A stretch of 64,000 bases of DNA from Nemophila menziesii (GCA_029959085.1 JARWIR010000005.1:8744501-8808500), one strand, 5' to 3'. Shown: positions 10,232-23,238, numbered from the stretch's first letter. Translations and numbers: made by a program. Notes: a model not told the origin generated them from the sequence alone.

Positions 10232-13200
10232 TTAGCCGATACCCAGCTTTCGGAAATCCTGTGTCAGAGAGGCGGTGTGGGACCTCTCGATAAGTCGATG
10301 TCTAGCAATACGCGCAACTCTATCAGCCCATCCATTCTGCCTTCTAGGGACATGCCGAAAAGACAGATGTCCGTGTCTTTCGGCCAATTGCTGCACAAGC
10401 TGGAGGGACAGACTGATCTTCCACCAGGCTGCTGACAACTTTGAGATACCTTGAATGACCTCAAGGTTATCTGAACAGATAGTAATCGTGTGCGACGTCT
10501 CTGTGGATGCGATTTTTGTGGTTTCATACACTGCTGACATTTCCGCTTCCGTGACTGAGTTTGTCCAAATAGGCGCTGAAAACACTTGTCTGGAACCAGT
10601 GTTAATGTCCCTACGGACAATTCCAATCCCGCTCTGGGCCGATTTTTCTTTGAAGGAAGCATCACATGTGTAAAGAATCTGCGTATCTTGTGGTATGCCG
10701 TCACTTGTAGTTGATTGCGGATGAGGGGCCCTGGGTTGCCTTTGGTTATTCTGAATCAGCGTCCAATCCTGTCCAAATAAATCAATCATATAAACATGTG
10801 TAAGATGTAAAGCCGTTTGTATATTAGGGGTCCCCATATCATAAAGACATTTCGTCTTTTGTTTCCATATGTTCCACATAAGAAGGAAAATATATGCCTT
10901 TAGAATATTATTGTCCCAAGTCCAATGAGAATTTTGGTCAGTAATAGTAAGTATCCATGTGCCAATATTTGTGACTTCCTCGTCCGGTATTCGTATTTGC
11001 ATTGCTGATCCTGCCCAAACCTGTTTACAAAAATTACATGAAAGCAGAAGATGGGAACAAGTTTCTGGTTTACCACACCAAGGGCAGGAGTTGTCATCAG
11101 TGCATTTCTGTTTGTATAAATTTCGCTTGGTTGGTAGTATGTCCCAGCAGACTTTCCAAATAAAGTTACGAACTTTTGATGGCACATTTGATTTCCATAC
11201 TTTGTTCCACAATAATGACGAGGTCATTTCTGCTTGTGTAGATGTTTGGGGTGTGTTTTGGAGATGCTCCTTTGTAAGAGTAGAGCAACCCGATTTAGTT
11301 GAGTAATCTCCCGTTTTTGTGTAAGGCCATATGAGTTTGTCTTGTGATTGCTGTGATAAAAGCGGTGTGCGATAAATTTCTTCTTTGACGGGATCGGGAA
11401 TATTCGTATCGATCATTTCCCAGTTCCAGACTCCCTCCGAAGAGTGTATTAATTGGTTGACTGTTTCTAGAGTTGAAGTAGTCGGTTTGTCCTTGATTCT
11501 TCCCGATAAAAGCCATTTGTCCTCCCAAATGCGGGTTGAGGTGCCGTTTCCGATTTGCATATAGTCGTGAGTCTTTATAATATCTCTACCCTCAAGTAAG
11601 CTTGCCCATGGCCAGGATCTACTTTGTCTTAGTTTAACCTGCATAAATCTCGATGAGGAAAATAAATACCTTTGAGCAATTTGTAAACCAATGAATTTTG
11701 GGAGTGTCAAATCCTCCAGGCCTGTTTTTCCAATAAAGCAGTGTTTGCTCTTTTGATGTCTCGGAATCAAAGACCCCCAATAAGTTTGTTAAGAGTCATT
11801 TTATCCCATTGTTTCCAGTGAATGCGTTTACGTTCTATTGAGTTCCACCAGAATCGTGCAATAATTGAGGTCAATTTTTTGCAGAATCCGAGGGGGAACG
11901 AGAAAATTGTCATAGCATAAGAAGGGATAGCTTGTAGCACAGCTATTATGAGGACCTCTTTGCCTCTTTCTGATAATAATTTAGCAATCCACTCTTGCGC
12001 TTTGTTGAATATTTTGTCTGAGAGCCACTGTAGAGTCTCAATTTTTGAGCGTTTATGACAAAGGGGGATACCTAGATATTTCCCTAAGTCAGACTTCTCT
12101 TGAATTTGTAGCCTCTGCACCACTTGTTCTCGAATTTCAGCTGGTGTTTGTGTACTGAAAGAAATTGCGGATTTTCGGAAATTAACCCTTTGTCCGGATC
12201 CTTGACAGTAAGTTTCAATACATTCCTGAAATTCATTAATATCATGGCCATCTAGTGATAAGAAAAAAAGTGAATCGTCAGCAAATAAAAGATGGGATAT
12301 CACCGGACAGTGTCGCGTAATCTGAACTCCTTGAATTTTCCCTGTTGCCACTTTGTTTTCAATAAGAGAGATTAATGATTCCGTTAGTAAAGAGAATAAG
12401 AGATGATAAAGGGTCACCCTGTCTTAGCCCTCTTCCCGAGGAGAAAAGAGGTTGACGGTCTCCGTTAATGTTCAGTTGAGAAGAGACCGTAGAGGTGCAG
12501 TTCCAGATCCATGCTACCCAATTGTTAGAAAACCCAAATTTAAGAAAAAGTTCCTTTAAAAAGTCCCATCTTACCAGGTCAAATGCTTTAGCCATGTCCA
12601 ATTTGATAGCAGCAATATGTTATTGCTTTTTTAATTTGTGTTTCATGTAAAAGGATATTTCTTGCGCAAAAAGAATGTTATCTTGTATCACCCTTCCTTT
12701 GATGAAGGCTGTTTGAGTTGGAGAGGTAATCTGATCCATTACTTGTTGAAGTCTTGTAGCTAATATTTTTGAGATGATTTTGTAGATGAAGTTAATGCAA
12801 GAGATGGGGCGATAATCCCCAACTCCGAGTTGAATATCACCTTTGGGAATTAAAGTGATTAACGTCTCGTTTAAGGTAGCTAGAGATGTGTTGTTAATGA
12901 AAAAAATCTTGAACCACAAAATAAATATCGTCTTTGATAATCGGCCAAAAGTCTTGATAAAATTTCCCATTGAATCCGTCTGTCCCCGGTGCTTTCCCCG
13001 GATGCATACTGAAGACCGCCTCTTCCACTTCTTTGAGATCAAGTATTGTTGTAAGTGTGTTGTTCATTGTCGGCGTTATTCGTAACTGGATGTCCCTAAG
13101 GGCTTCAGAATCAAGTTCATCGTCCGGCCTGCGAAGTAGGTCAGTATAAAAATTATTAAATTGAGATTTAATATCAGTTTCATCCTGGGTCCAAACTCAT

Positions 13201-14344
13201 TTGGTGATTGTAAAGCTGTGATTCGGTTCCAGTTCCTCCGTAAAGAAGTGAGTGCAAAAAATAACTATGTGTTCTTGTCGCCAAATTTAAGCCATTGCTG
13301 GCGAGATCGGTCAAACCAATAGATTTCCTCGCGTTCCTAGTAATATTTGATTTGGTCCTTCAGAAATTGTTCATACGAGTTGTGGTCCGTTCTGTTGGGG
13401 TTATTATCCAGTTTGATTAGTTGGTTCTCCAGTTCTTTGATCCTAAGTTTGTTGTTTGGAAAAGCGGATTTGCTCCAGTTGGTTAGCGCCTTAGTTGTTG
13501 CATCTCGTTTTATTGGAATGGTTTGAACTGTAGACGATGCGAGGGGAGGGCCCCAGGCCCCTTCAATGATTCCGTAACAATCTGCATGTGTTGTCCAGAT
13601 TGTTTCAAAGTGAAAGTGGGTTTGGCGTTTTTTACCTTTACCTTCTTGATAAAGAATGATCGGGGAATGTTCTGATTCCGTTGCTGGTGGTATGAATAGA
13701 TTCACATTTGGGAATTGACTTGTCCATTCAAGGTTTGCGAAGGCTTTATCAATCTTGGATTTGACCAAAGCACTATCGGCTTGTCTGTTGGACCATGTGT
13801 AGAAACATCCCGATGTTGTATGTTCTGTCAGTTCATTATTAGCAAAAAAGTTGTTAAAATTAAGAATATGTTGGAAGTTTATAGGGGAAGTGCTAAGTCT
13901 GTCAGTAGAATTTGTTATATCATTAAAGTCACCAAGAATTAAGGTAGGAGCGTGAAGGTTACGTAAGCGATTTATCAAGTTATCATAAAAAGTTAATCTA
14001 TCAGCATACGCGCATGGGGCATGCACAAAGGTCAAATAGTACGCAAAATTAAAAAGTTTAATATTAATCGAAATAGAGTAGGGGCATGAGTACAAAATAG
14101 AAAGAGAAACATCATTGTTCCAAAGCAGGAGGAAGCCACCCTTATGATCCTTCGAACCCGTAGGATTAATAACAAAATGATTTTCAAAACCAAGGTTCCG
14201 AATTATAAGGGCGGCGTCCTTCTCCAAAAGCATTGTCTCACAAAAACAGGCAATGGAAGGTCGATAATCCTTCACCATTGCCTTCAAAACCTGCGCTGTC
14301 AAGGGGGGCCGAATCCCGTGACAGTTCCAAAAAAGAACAATCAT
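10232..14344 (-). pseudogene. LINE ORF2: endonuclease, reverse transcriptase, RNase H (broken)
   Basis: ORF2 starts at ATG 14344, whose TGA-containing ATGA overlaps the ORF1 stop. 14344-13337 encodes an APE-type endonuclease with WNCHG at the start, a GDFND motif and a SEHSPI ending. After frame breaks, 13042-12620 carries the RT entry region YRPISCINFIYKI. 12601-12359 carries DMAKAFDLVRW and GLRQGDPLSS. 12417-11767 carries the catalytic FADD. 11770-10232 holds the WPYTKTGDYSTKSG segment, a zinc-binding region (CPWCGKPETCSHLLLSC) and a C-terminal RNase H with CDASF, a TEAEMSA glutamate and ICSDN. At least three frameshifts split the reading frame. The catalytic motifs themselves look intact. 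Confidence 0.92.
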
Positions 14345-15986
14345 TTCCCCCTTGCGGTCCTGACCGGGGGGCCGCGACCTCTTCCTCCTCGACCTCGAAA
14401 CCTGCCACGTCCTTCTGCCCTTATCTCTTCAACAAGCCTTAAGTACTGTCTATCAAGTTCACTATCACCATCTGAGTCACCATCAAATAAATTACCATCC
14501 TTATCCAAATTTCCACCAGCCAACACCTCCTCACTAGCAGTATCAGAATCACTGTCATCAACGTCGTAAAGTTTTGAAAAATCACTATTGCTTAATTGTT
14601 CATTATTCTGATCAGAGTGGTCACCACGTTTACTCCTTATTGCAGCCTTTTGTTTTGGTCAGATGTAACTCGGTTGAGCATCATTCATCACCTGCTTCTG
14701 CTTTTTAGAGTTGTTTTGAACTTCATCTGTTTCCATATGATCAACATTACGTTTGAGAGGAGAAGAAATTAAGGGTAAACCAAATTGGAATTGTTGATCT
14801 TCAATTCGTTCTGCAATGTGCTGGATTTTCGCTTGAATGTCTTCTTTGTTAAGGTCAAGCTGAAGACCTTTAGTTGATAAATTATGACCTTCTGCCTGTT
14901 CAACATTGTCTGCAATAGTTGTAGTGCGTTGAATAGTATCAAACTTACCTTGGCGAATGGCTTGGTTAATAACGTCTTGAAGTGTACCCGTTGCCCTACG
15001 TCTCATACTATCCGCTCCATCATCATTTGGGTGGTCTGAATCAGAATCGTCATCGTCACGTGGCGGTCTTCCTGTACCTGGACTGTAATTACGGTGCTTA
15101 ATTCGTTGTTCACAATCTTGCGCTGCTGGTGGTGATGGTGATCTATCCTCATCTCTGTTCCATGAGTAGTGTGTGATAAATGGTCCAAAGGATTGACCCC
15201 GACGTTTCCAAATTCCATACAGTGGTGTAGCAAGAGTTTCTTTGATAACGTTTTCAGGCCCCCAAGTTTGATATTTAAATCAATGACCGAAATACCTTCT
15301 CTCTCTGGCGGTTCTGGACAGTTCTTACGCAAGTGACCTAGTTTACCACACTCAAAACACAGCATGCCAATATTTTCATATTTAAAGGGAATCCAAGCGA
15401 CTCCATCCTGTTGTCTGACGTATGCCCCTGGTGGAAAAGAATCAAGCACACGAAACTTAACCCGGAAACGAAGTGTGTGAACCTGTTGTGTTGCTGAGTC
15501 CGGAAAGTCAATCTCTTCTAAATCAGTGAAACAACGTGTGATATTCTTGATTGTACTGATTGTATTCTGTATGTAAGCTAAGCCCGACGCCTGAACCCAG
15601 GCTGCAGAATAGTTTGATTCAATAAAAGTGCCATCAAAGTCTCCATTGCCTTTTGTGAAGGCCGCATGGTAATCGATAAAGTTACCCAGCCTCAAACCCC
15701 AGAGCCTATCGAACTCCGGCTGCTGCATTATTTGGAGAGTGAATATATTTTTACTTACCTCTGTGATGTGTACCGTTCCTTTAACATTCCATCGGTCATG
15801 AATCCATCGTCGGAAGCCATTCAGATTGATTTTTTCTTCGCCAATAATGCGAACCTTAAGCGTACCTTCAGGAATTAGATGTTCAACACTTTGAACTTGA
15901 ATGTCCAAGTGGATGATTCCGTAGTCTGCATCAGCAGCTTCATCTAAGGAAAAAGTGTGAAGAGCATCTCTGTCTGTTGTAGCCAT
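14341..15986 (-). pseudogene. LINE ORF1: DUF4283-type RNA-binding protein with zinc knuckle
   Basis: The likely start is ATG 15986 (MATTDRDALH). 15986-15003 encodes a DUF4283-like region followed by the knuckle CFECGKLGHLRKNC (CX2CX4HX4C). The frame then shifts to 15006-14659 (basic and acidic tail) and again to about 14526-14341, an RG-rich end (RGRFRGRGGRGRG) that stops in the ATGA overlap with ORF2. This is the nucleic-acid-binding ORF1 protein of plant LINEs. The frame also stays open upstream of this ATG to 17168, which is discussed as a finding. Confidence 0.88.
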
Positions 15987-17347
15987 TGGCCTGTGGTAGA
16001 AGAAGACAATACAAGAAGATAGATAGTATATGGGGGGTAGAAGTTTTTTCGGTGAGAGGAGGTTTAGAATGAAAGTGATAGTGGGAAATGAAGAGGGGGA
16101 AAGAATATAAAGGGAGTGAAAGGGACTTACCTTGGGAATCTGGAGGGACAGGTGTATGGTAATCGGATACCGAGTAACTAGGTGGCGGTTGAATAAACAA
16201 TGTGAAATGTCCTTACCGATGTGAGAATGTGGCACGTGTGAACTCCATTCGAGAAAAAATGAAGCGTCTGTATTGAGAGAATCTAGAAAAAGGTGAACTT
16301 CATCCTCGTTATTATTAAAGGCTCTGCATGTGTGCCAGCTTGGTTCAGGTGCAATCATTACCGCAGGTTTAACTTTGTTCTTAGAGTGACAAGTAGAATC
16401 CACTAAAATTTGCTTCGTCTTAAGGAAGCTTCGAGGGATTACTTTGTGAGGGTTTGAGGTTCGGCTAATGCTCAAGTAAATAAAGGAGAGTGAGGCCTGG
16501 TGAGAACGTTCTGGATAGCAATGGGTTTTCATTTCAACGTGCCACGTGGGAGCAGTAATACTCTTAGGTTTGGTAAAGCGTTCAAAAAACAAAACCTTTT
16601 TAGTCCTAGAAAGCTTGCCGTTATCCATGAAACATCTGAGATTTAGGATGGATTCTTGTGGTGGAAAGTAAAGGTGTCTATAAGGGTAAAGCGGTCGAAG
16701 ACGGTAGAAGTGTCGATGAGCTTGTGCAGTGGTGAAGACCTTAATCGGAGTATCCTTGAGTGAAGTATTCCTTTGTGATTGAGTGGATGAAGTGTTTCCA
16801 GGCGGGAAAGTGAGAAGTCGGTGCTCGTCATATTCCTTCCTAATCGGATGGTTTTGCTGGTGAGTTTTGGATATATAGAGAGGTAGTTGGAATAAGTCAA
16901 TAGTCATCGTAGTAGGTGATCTGTGGAAGGTATTCAAAATGTCCGGTGCTGGGATGAGGCAATCAACAGTCGTCTCTTGGAGTCGGAGATGTAGTAAGGG
17001 CAAGGAGTATATTATGTGTCTAAAGTATGGTTTTTGTGTAAGATTTGTTATCATATTGTAACGGAGAAGATGATTACACCCAGTGAGAAGCAAGTTTAGA
17101 GGTTTCCGGTGTATGATAAAAGGATTGAGATCGGATGAGGATGGTTGTCCGTCGGTTGATAATCCCATATCTGGGAGATGTTGTTGCTGTTAACTGTTGA
17201 TAAACTGAGTATGTTGGATGAAGATGATGGAGGTGAAGTGAAGAAGTCTGGTGTTAAGTGGCGGAGTTGATGGTGGTAGATGGCGATGTATCTGAAAACC
17301 CTAGTCGCGAAAATCGCACCTAGTGGATAGTGTACTGCGTGTTGTTT
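15987..17347 (-). promoter_or_regulatory. LINE 5' UTR, presumed internal promoter
   Basis: This is the stretch between the element's 5' boundary (17347, next to the target duplication) and the ORF1 ATG. LINE 5' UTRs carry an internal promoter, so promoter function is inferred from family knowledge. An in-frame open stretch (15987-17168) runs through most of it. Confidence 0.55.
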
Positions 17348-17359
17348 TGATATACTTCA

Positions 17360-17990
17360 TCTATTCACAAAAAGTTGTCACATTTTCTATTTCACATAAT
17401 TTAAAAAAAAATTATTATATTCTATGTTTACTAATATTCGCATTATATAGTGTATTGAAATCTCAAATACTTATCAGAAACATAAAATTAATATTTAATT
17501 AGGGGTAGAAGTGGTATAAAAAATAAAAAATGACTTGATTTTCTAAATGAGTAATTTTTTAAGGACATCTATTTTTAAAATTAAGGAAACCTTTTGTAAA
17601 TAGAGTGAGTATGTTATCCTTTTTTTTCATATAACCATTTTATCACCTCATATGTGGCAATACATGGCTCAGGGAATTAAAAGGGGGAGAAAAAAATTAT
17701 GAGGATAAATAAATCAATTCATTGGATAATTTAAGTGTCAACAACTATTGTAGATGATTTTCATTAATTATATTGGATATTTGATTACAAGTCAGGGTTG
17801 TGATAGGTGAAAATTGGACTGAATAGAGATCGAGGATGGGGTAGGGATGTTCGCTTCTTTTATTTACGTAAAACTGTTTCTAAAAATCATATGGGTGGAG
17901 AAAAGTCTAACTTATATTTTTAGTGTGCAAAATGAATGACTAATTAGTATATTATATTAAATTGAGTCTATTTTCTTAAAATTAACTTTA
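17360..17990. other. AT-rich spacer
   Basis: Nothing recognisable. The stretch is AT-rich with no long open frame and no clear repeat. Confidence 0.5.
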
Positions 17991-19198
17991 CTATGTGGGA
18001 ATTAAGAGTGAGGTTGATGATATTTTGGAGACTACACAACTTGGAAAAGAAGTTATGTTGTTTCATCATTTGGGTGTATCTCTTGAGTTTCAATATTATA
18101 CTACAAACCTCTCATTGATAAGTTGGAAAGCTATGTTAGATCTTGTAATGCACGTTCTCTATCATATGTGTGTCGACTTGAACTTATTAGATCGGTTCCA
18201 CAAGGGGTTACTTGTTTTTGGTTATCTTTATTTCTGGTACTGATTTGCGTGCATGATAGAACTGTGAGTTTGTACGAGTTTTTACTGCGACAGAAATTCT
18301 CCAGAAATAAAAAGGAAGACTTGTCACTCCAAAAGATGAAGGTAGACTAGGCCTCAAAGATCTTGGAGCTTGGAATAAATCATTTATTATGAAGATGTTG
18401 TGGAAATAATGGTGAAAAAGGATTCTTTGTGCATCAAATGGGTACATGGTGAATATTAGGAAAAAAACAATTTTTCGTTCTGGCAAATGAGAAAAATGGA
18501 TTCTCCACTCTTTAAACAATTGCAGAAATTAAAAGATGAAATTGATCTTTCGGTTGGACATAAAGGAGAGAAGTTATTATACCATTGGTTCTCCACCTCA
18601 AATGATAACTCCACTACTAATGAGTCTTGTAGTGGTGAATTTCTTTCTTTATATCGGAAATAATATGATATTTTTCACAACTGATCTTTTTCTAAAACTT
18701 GGACGAATATTGTATGGTGAAAATTTTGAATTAAATAAGTACTTATTCTTTGAGTCTGGATTTTTTAAGAGCATTTTGGAGAACATGATAAGATGCTTTG
18801 GTATTAGGAAAGAGATAAACACGGTCTTGAGTGCCCTCAAATGGCTCAAGAAGTTTAAAAATTGAGAAAATTGGAGGAAAAAAATATAGAGAGTTTTCTT
18901 TGCCGTTACTTTCTATCATATTTGGTGGATGAGAAATAACTTTACTATGAGAGGTGAAACTCCCTACTCCCTCAAAGGAAAAAGTTATAAAGGAGATGAA
19001 GATATGACCTTTTCTAATTTATTCGCTTTGTACTTTCATTATACCTTCATGCATAACCGTAGAATATCAGTTGTATTTCATTGAGATTAGACTAACGAAT
19101 AGATAGTGCCTAACTTAGATATTCGAGTTCAAATAATCAATTTTGAGCATTTATAATTTTTCTTTTACTATTAATGAAATCGTTTACCAAAAAAAATT
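17990..19198 (+). mobile_element. Decayed 5'-truncated LINE fragment
   Basis: The plus-strand frames, with many shifts and stops, match the end of a LINE reverse transcriptase and the following region. Examples are KPLIDKLESYVRSC and ARSLSYVCRLELIRSV (18100-18200), GRLGLKDLGAWNKS (about 18347-18385) and SPLFKQLQKLKDEI (about 18500-18545). It ends in AATCGTTTACC plus eight A at 19191-19198, a typical LINE tail. The endonuclease and the RT core are missing. Confidence 0.75.
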
Positions 19199-19718
19199 AT
19201 CATGGAATTCATTCATTATCTTCATCCCCCACCCAACATATAGATTGGAATTCAGATAATATACTCAGCCGAAACTTATGGAATAGATTATAAAGAGACG
19301 GTTAAAATTAGGTCTATTTGGAAAAGGTAGTGGGTTAACTTAGTAGGTATCACAAAGAGAGGGTTTTTCAATCAAGATCAGAAAAGAAGTTGATTTTTCG
19401 TGGCTTGATAAAAGAACTATGATCACCACAGGCTAAGATGTCATTCACACCTTGGTCAACCATTGAGAAATCAAAACTCGTTAAAACAAATGAAAATGTA
19501 AATTTAGTAAAGATTCTAGAAGGTTTAGTTTTATAAACGATTCAAAATAATATGAGACTGCCCTTTTCCTTCGCTACTAGGAAATTCATGAATTACCCCC
19601 AAAAGATGAGACAACTTCTCATTTCAAATCCTCAAAGGACAGTATAACGAAGATATTAAAAGATAAATACTGAATAAAGCTGAATAAAACTTATTCTGTT
19701 AAGAGATAAAATGAATTA
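19199..19718. other. Spacer without recognisable gene
   Basis: I see no coding features here. It lies between the LINE tail and the Harbinger-type MITE. Confidence 0.45.
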
Positions 19719-20090
19719 GGGGGTGTTTGTTTTCACTTAATGAGATCTTAATATGGTTCATTAAGACACTGGATCAATCAGACTGTTTGTTTTTCGTGGC
19801 CAATTCAGATCTGAATGTCTCTTAATTTGTCTGTTTCATTAAGATTTCAAACTAAGTCTGAATCATTCAGACACTGTCTCTTAACAGAATACGTTCTATT
19901 CAGCTGTTCATTCAGCATTCAACACTTATTACTTAAAAAAACAAACAACGCCACTCAGTTTTAAATCTTAATGAAACAGAACATTTAAAAGCTATTTAGA
20001 TCTGAATTGGTCAGGAAAAACAAACAGTCTTATTGATCCAATATCTTAATGAATTAAACTAAAATTTTATTAAGTACAAACAAACACACC
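19719..20090. mobile_element. Harbinger/Tourist-like foldback MITE, 372 bp
   Basis: The termini GGGGGTGTTTGTTT and, inverted, GGTGTGTTTGTTTG are flanked by TTA on both sides (19716-19718 and 20091-20093), the TWA duplication typical of PIF/Harbinger. The two halves fold back over about 100 bp, with shared blocks such as GACTGTTTGTTTTTC and CCAATTCAGATCT. There is no coding capacity. Confidence 0.85.
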
Positions 20091-20879
20091 TTAAGTCTTA
20101 GGGATGAAAGATCAACAACTTCGTGTCAAGGCTAGTACTATTAGATTAAGCGAAAAAGGGCAAGCAAGAAGATTAAGTTAAAAAGGGCAAGCAAGATGGA
20201 AAGATTAGGGGTGGAAATCGCAACTGGAATTTTTTGATTTCCGATTTTTTCGATCTGAAAATTCGTATTTCTGAACAGTTTTTTAATATTTCGGTTTTCG
20301 AAATTCCGGTTTTTTATTTTTCCAGAGAAAATCGAAACTACATAAAAATTTCTGATATTTCCAATTTGATTTTTGTTTCCGATTTGTATTTTGCAATATT
20401 TTTATTTTAAATTTTGAATATTGTTTTGATATGTTATCGATTCCTAAACATTATAAATGTGAAATGTGATAATATATAAATATGTATTTTAATCCCCTAT
20501 ATAGGGATTAACTTATCCATTTTTTAAAATATGAAACAAATTTTATACTAAAAGTTAACATCTAATTTTAGTAAGAAATGTGAATTTATAATTACAAACA
20601 CGACGTCGGGTTATGCTTGCGTGTGGGGTAGAGAAAAAGACGGAGGCGTCATCGTGTCGGCCAGGAGCACTCTATAAAAGAATATGTACTTTCCATAACT
20701 AAAACATTTCAACATTACAAAATTTTAAAACCACAACATTCATTAATTACAATATTTTCTATTTCATAAGATCTTCTATTTTATAAAAGAAAATTAAATT
20801 ATTTTCCTTGATTCGTCAATCTGCATGTGCATAAAAATAATTGTTTTAATTAGTATCCATGGGTTAAAAGCATGAATAA

Positions 20880-21110
20880 AACGTAATGGGTTGACAACAC
20901 AACAATAATCAGGTGACACTACAAAACCATGGGTTGACAGCGCAATGACGGTGAGTTACACAACAAAAACAGTGGGTTGACATTGCAAAACAGTAGGTGA
21001 CCGTGAAAAACAGTGGGTCGAGAGTACGAAAACAATTGTGTAATAGCACAAAACGGTGAGTTGACATTACGAAAACAATGGTGTAAATAGCACAAAACAG
21101 TGGGTTGATA
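20880..21110. repeat. Degenerate minisatellite, GTGGGTTGACA units
   Basis: About eight imperfect units of roughly 25-35 bp share GGGTTGACA and CGAAAACA/CAAAAACA. The same array lies at 32880-33090 in copy 2. Confidence 0.7.
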
Positions 21111-21705
21111 TTTTAAAAAGTATGTAGCCGAAAACGTTGAATAATTTTAGGGAAAAAAAGGTTGAAAAACAATGGAACTTAAACCTAAACAATGGTGCAT
21201 CATGACGGACAGTACTAGCATGACCAATATGCTGGTGGTTACCACCACCATGAGGATGCTCAACTGGACTCATAGCCACACCATGTACCTTTGGCCAACA
21301 ATTTCTCTTCACTCTGAATTTGAGTATCCTGGTAATATCTTAGGATTTTTCAATATATGTATAACGAAAAAATATAAAATCCTTGAATAAAAACAAAAGA
21401 ATCATAAACATAAACATAAATTGGTAAGAGGATAATCGATTGTCTCTTGCCGAACTTAAATTAAACCATTATTGAAACTAAAAATTTAAACAAATAAACT
21501 TTAATCTACTAGTCTACTTCATCATAGAGCAAGGAGGGGCTTGTGGGCAAACATGAGTGTTTGATACACTTTACCCTGATCTATCAGTTTAAACATCAAA
21601 CAAAAGAGTAAAGAGTGTGTTTATAAGTTGGGAAAAAAGGTCTTAAAATAAAGTAAATATACACAAACCTTATAGAACAAGGGCACTAGAATTCAGAGTC
21701 AGAGT

Positions 21706-22926
21706 TTAATCCCTTTCCTCAAATTCAGCCCTCATGTTATCTTGTGAGTAGATTTGTGATGTATATGTATATCTTGTAATCTTGTTTGGAAGTCCAGTTG
21801 TCATAACCAAGGACAAATTGTTCATGGGAACCAAGCTTTCGACATGAGCATGGCGGACCATAAAATTAAGATTAAGCTCTTTATGTTTATCATGCAATTC
21901 TCCCGTATTAATATTGTAAATCATGATTGCTGATAGTGACTGTAAGACCAATAGCTCCCCGTTTCGCAACCATCCACAAGGAGCATCAATTATAACAGGG
22001 AAAGACCTTAACTGTCTATTAATTCTGGGCAGTATTCTTTCCCATTGTCCATGTCCAGTTTGTGGATCTTTCAGCAACCAAAACTCAGATGAATAACCTT
22101 CTCCTTGCTTAAACAAGCAAAGAGAATTGCCCATTGCAAAAACAAGACCATCTTTAGGTTTATACAAAAAAGTAGTATAATTATCAATATTCGATAGAGG
22201 AGGAAGAGGAAGTTGCTGCCTAAATGTTTCAGTTTCCATATCAAAACAAAGGATAAATCGAACTTCTTTAGTCTGTACCCAATACAAGTAACTTCCTATA
22301 GAAATTGAGGACATGTAGCATAAATTCTCAGAAGGTGATGTTAATTGACTCATATCAACATTTCTCCACTCCTTATCAACACCTAACGTTAATATAAACA
22401 TTCTCCTTGCTAGGTACAAAACTTTGTATACCCTAGATGCGGAAGCATATACAAGGAACCACTGACCAAACGTAGTATTGGAAGTCGCAACCTGAGGGAG
22501 GGGCAAGTACTGTTTCGTAACAAGATTTGCAACATAACTGGCCCAATAAGAATAGTGAAATTGAGGACCAACTACTAAAACTAACCCATTACAACTCGCA
22601 CGAATCCTATCAACACACTTAATGTTTAGCTCCTTCACCTCAATACCACAATCATGCTCTGATATGGGTTTAATAATATAACTTTTCTTGCCTCGAGTGG
22701 ACAAGGCTAAGAGACCACTTGTTGCGTTTTGGAGTTGGAGGTGGGATGAAATAAAAGCAGGGGATTGGATAATGTTATACCATTCCTTACAGACAAATCT
22801 CATTACATTGTATAATACGTTTGCATGAAGGCGAACAAGGATAATCATTACCAGATCATCCGGAAGATACTTTTGGCTTTCCGTGCTCCTCCTCTTACCT
22901 CCACACTTGTCTATATTCATCTTCAT
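21706..22926 (-). CDS. F-box protein, copy 1 (406 aa)
   Basis: A single open exon on the minus strand. Residues about 18-65 form an F-box (LPDDLVMIILVRL ... VMRFVCKEWYNII), the motif that binds SKP1 in SCF ubiquitin ligases. The rest resembles an F-box-associated domain of the kind plants use to recruit substrates: hydrophobic strands with scattered W residues. The size (about 400 aa) is normal for this family. The ATG follows AATAGCAG, a possible splice acceptor, and a donor CATCAG|GTAATT lies on the minus strand near 23175. A leader intron of about 250 bp in the 5' UTR is therefore likely. The paralog at 34248-35477 is near-identical, and the C-terminal half of the Yippee/F-box gene at 45669 is a more distant relative. 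The substrate is unknown. Confidence 0.85.
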   Translation of the reverse strand: MKMNIDKCGGKRRSTESQKYLPDDLVMIILVRLHANVLYNVMRFVCKEWYNIIQSPAFISSHLQLQNATSGLLALSTRGKKSYIIKPISEHDCGIEVKELNIKCVDRIRASCNGLVLVVGPQFHYSYWASYVANLVTKQYLPLPQVATSNTTFGQWFLVYASASRVYKVLYLARRMFILTLGVDKEWRNVDMSQLTSPSENLCYMSSISIGSYLYWVQTKEVRFILCFDMETETFRQQLPLPPLSNIDNYTTFLYKPKDGLVFAMGNSLCLFKQGEGYSSEFWLLKDPQTGHGQWERILPRINRQLRSFPVIIDAPCGWLRNGELLVLQSLSAIMIYNINTGELHDKHKELNLNFMVRHAHVESLVPMNNLSLVMTTGLPNKITRYTYTSQIYSQDNMRAEFEERD

Positions 22927-23238
22927 CTGCTATTATACGGAAAAGAATAGAAAAAAAAAAATGTCAGATAATTGCTCAATATTACAGATTCATTACAACA
23001 ATTACAAAATAATCAACACTCACACAATCTAATTACAAGCGAGTCGTTCATTCGAGTTTAAATTTCAAAGAGATAAAGATGAGTATAACAAAATTTATTC
23101 AATAAAATTATATTAGAAAACAGATACAAAAATATATATATATCAATAATCCCTGATATATTCTATAAATTACCTGATGCGGATAGTTTTATTCAAACGT
23201 TTTTAAATCTCTTTATTTCTAAAAGGTTTGGCTGGAGA

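Larger units (their letters stand above)
10188..17347 (-). mobile_element. Full-length L1-type LINE with RNase H, minus strand
   Basis: A 12-bp target duplication TGATATACTTCA lies at 10176-10187 and 17348-17359. The 3' end on the minus strand finishes with about ten A (10190-10199) after TTCGAAC. The element is about 7.16 kb and has a 5' UTR of about 1.36 kb, an ORF1 with a CCHC knuckle, and an ORF2 with endonuclease, reverse transcriptase, a Cys/His region and RNase H. ORF1 and ORF2 meet in an ATGA overlap at 14344-14341. Several frameshifts show it is now inactive. It inserted whole, since the 5' end reaches the right-hand duplication. Confidence 0.93.

Noticed and set aside
15987..17168. 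Calling the whole 721-codon frame (15003-17168) one ORF1 protein
   Set aside because: The DUF4283 region starts just after ATG 15986, and the upstream part looks unlike protein; kept only as an open question in the findings.
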